From assembly GCA_964468185.1 (NCBI GenBank), contig CAYXTR010000001.1:124001-188000 (forward strand): DNA of 64,000 nucleotides, in the 5' to 3' direction. Positions 62,538-64,000 of this stretch are shown here, in pieces (position 1 is the stretch's first letter; each line of letters starts with the position of its first letter). The position numbers and the translations under genes were made by a program. The notes under the pieces were generated by a model, which was not told the DNA's origin, did not search any database, and saw only the letters and a program-made list of their open reading frames with translations. The stretch comes from JANQFV01 sp964468185. GTDB taxonomy: Bacteria > Planctomycetota > Phycisphaerae > UBA1845 > Fen-1342.

Positions 62538-64000
62538 ATGTCCCTGCGCCAGCACCCTCTCACCGCTGCATGCCCACTGCTACTTGTCCTCCTGCTCGCC
62601 TCGCACGTCAGCGGCCAGGGCCGCATTATCCTCGACCCGCCACCAGATGACCCCCAGCCCGGCCCACAACGCACACCCATCCACCTCGCATCACTCGTCA
62701 TCACCGCCGAAATCACGGAGGGCGTCGCGGTAACTGAGGTCGCCCAGACCTTCCGCAACCAGCTCAACCGCCAGACCGAAGGCACGTACATCTTCCCGCT
62801 CCCCGTCGAATGCGCGGTCGGCGACTTCAGCATGACCGTCAACGGCAAAACCCTCCACGGCGAGGTCCTCGACGCCACCCAGGCCCGCCAGACCTACCTC
62901 GAAATCGTCCGCAGAACGCAGGACCCCGGCTTGCTCGAATTCGTCGGCGGCCGCCTCTTCCGCGCCCGCGTCTTCCCCATTCCCGCCAACGGCACCGTCG
63001 AAACCAAGCTCTCGTTCACGCAAACCCTCACCGAGCAAAGCGGCCTCGGTCTCTTCACGTTCCCACTCCGCAGCGACCCGCAGACCGTCCAATCACTCCA
63101 GCGCGTCGCGCTGCACGCCACCATCAGCAGCACGCAGCCACTGCTCAGCGTCTTCAGTACCTCCCACGAATGCGAGGTGCTGCGCCCCAGCGCCCACAAG
63201 GCCACCGTCAGCTATGAGTCCTCCCACACCCAGCTCGACCGCGATTTCACGCTGTACTATCAACGCGACGATAGTGACTTCGGCCTTGCCCTCCTGACGC
63301 ACCGTGAGGCCGCTGAAGACGGCACCTTCCTGCTGCGGCTCACGCCGGGCGTGGAGCTGTCCGACGAAGATATTCAGCCGAAGGACATCGTCTTCGTCGT
63401 CGACACGTCAGGTAGCATGAAAGGCGAGAAAATCGCCCAGACCCGCCGCGCGCTGCAGTACTGCATCGAAAGCCTGAACCCCGACGACCGCTTCAATATC
63501 TACGGCTTCAGCACCGAAGCCCGTCCCTTCCGCGATGGACTCGTCCCCGCTACCGACGAGGTCCGCGACGCCGCCCTCGCCTACACCGAGGCACTCCAGG
63601 CCGCCGGTGGCACAAACATCAACCAGGCGCTCCTCGCCGCCCTCACAGACGATCCCCGTAGCGACCAGCGCCCGTACCTCGTCGTCTTCATGACCGACGG
63701 CCTCCCCACCATCGAGGTCCGCGACCCCGAGCAGATCCTCAACAATGTCGCCGCGGCCAACAGCCGCAACGTACGCTTCCACGTCCTCGGCGTCGGCTCC
63801 GACGTCAACACCCATCTGCTCGACAAGCTCGCCGCAGGCTCCCGCGGCACGCGTGATTACTGCACCGAAAATGAAGAACTCGAAATCAAGCTCAGCAACT
63901 TCGTCACGCGCCTCGCGCATCCCGTCCTCACCGACGTAGAACTGACCATCGACGGCGTCGACACCTACGACATCTACCCCCGCGAGCTGCCCGACCTCTT
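62538..64000 (+). CDS. VIT and vWA domain exported protein, 3' end outside window
   Basis: 487 codons are visible. Signal peptide LLLVLLLASHVSGQG, then a VIT domain (AEITEGVAVTEVAQTFRNQL, GTYIFPLPVECAVGDFSM, GGRLFRARVFPIPANGTVE). A vWA domain follows with MIDAS DTSGSMKGEK, YGFSTEARPF, GGTNINQALLAAL and FMTDGLPT. This is the inter-alpha-trypsin-inhibitor heavy-chain-like VIT-vWA family, common in planctomycetes and presumed to bind proteins in a metal-dependent way. ATG 62538 has GGAGG 7 nt upstream. Confidence 0.92.
   Translation, partial: MSLRQHPLTAACPLLLVLLLASHVSGQGRIILDPPPDDPQPGPQRTPIHLASLVITAEITEGVAVTEVAQTFRNQLNRQTEGTYIFPLPVECAVGDFSMTVNGKTLHGEVLDATQARQTYLEIVRRTQDPGLLEFVGGRLFRARVFPIPANGTVETKLSFTQTLTEQSGLGLFTFPLRSDPQTVQSLQRVALHATISSTQPLLSVFSTSHECEVLRPSAHKATVSYESSHTQLDRDFTLYYQRDDSDFGLALLTHREAAEDGTFLLRLTPGVELSDEDIQPKDIVFVVDTSGSMKGEKIAQTRRALQYCIESLNPDDRFNIYGFSTEARPFRDGLVPATDEVRDAALAYTEALQAAGGTNINQALLAALTDDPRSDQRPYLVVFMTDGLPTIEVRDPEQILNNVAAANSRNVRFHVLGVGSDVNTHLLDKLAAGSRGTRDYCTENEELEIKLSNFVTRLAHPVLTDVELTIDGVDTYDIYPRELPDL

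Overview
The window looks like the chromosome of a member of the Planctomycetota, probably Phycisphaerae-like. The signs are GC-rich DNA, short secreted proteins ending in dockerin-like EF-hand pairs, a LamG protein with a PEP-CTERM-type tail, large multihaem cytochrome c genes, a TPR protein carrying RNA polymerase alpha-CTD domains, and VIT/vWA, LolA-like and zinc-ribbon membrane proteins. This placement is inferred from gene content; there is no rRNA to confirm it. I found no rRNA, tRNA, CRISPR array, prophage or recognisable transposase gene. Both ends cut through genes: dnaE2 on the left and a VIT/vWA gene on the right.

Left edge (1-3,000): an error-prone DNA polymerase gene (dnaE2) runs off the edge. 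It is invaded by copies of a 34-bp element built from the octamer GAGATCGA. Two copies in inverted orientation bracket a complete, SD-preceded gene for a four-helix-bundle (S23/IVS) protein, read in a different frame. The dnaE2 frame stays open through the whole insertion, which falls in a loop just after a catalytic Asp motif. This is the most unusual structure in the window. Further copies lie downstream of a lipoprotein gene (about 5,964) and, shortened, ahead of tilS (about 17,481).

3,300-21,200: a DUF3800-like remnant, a membrane protein, a Kazal/dockerin secreted protein, a lipoprotein coupled to metH, the TPR/alpha-CTD protein, tgt-yajC, a DUF58 protein, a GT-C glycosyltransferase overlapping tilS, a LamG/PEP-CTERM protein, and a family 2 glycoside hydrolase gene broken by one base in a C7 tract.

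21,200-33,500 is a respiratory island. A four-gene minus-strand operon encodes 42 CxnCH haem motifs. It begins with an 11-haem cytochrome b/c fusion, followed by a split two-gene paralogue of that same fusion (8+3 haems) and then a 20-haem NHL protein. A PAS-LuxR regulator is divergent, followed by an octahaem tetrathionate-reductase-family lipoprotein. A quinol-to-periplasm/outer-surface electron route is the natural inference; the terminal acceptor is not known.

33,500-64,000: zinc-ribbon proteins, an FAD/Fe-S D-2-hydroxyacid dehydrogenase fusion, an isoprenoid operon (prenyl synthase, dxs, squalene/phytoene synthase), aat, STAS, HNH, a TMTC-like TPR membrane protein, a possible small RNA, a Kdo/RIO-like kinase, lipoproteins, an asparaginase, a sugar isomerase-like protein, an alpha/beta hydrolase, PAP2, a BPL_N protein, an aldehyde dehydrogenase, paired LolA-like proteins, an S41 protease and the VIT/vWA protein.
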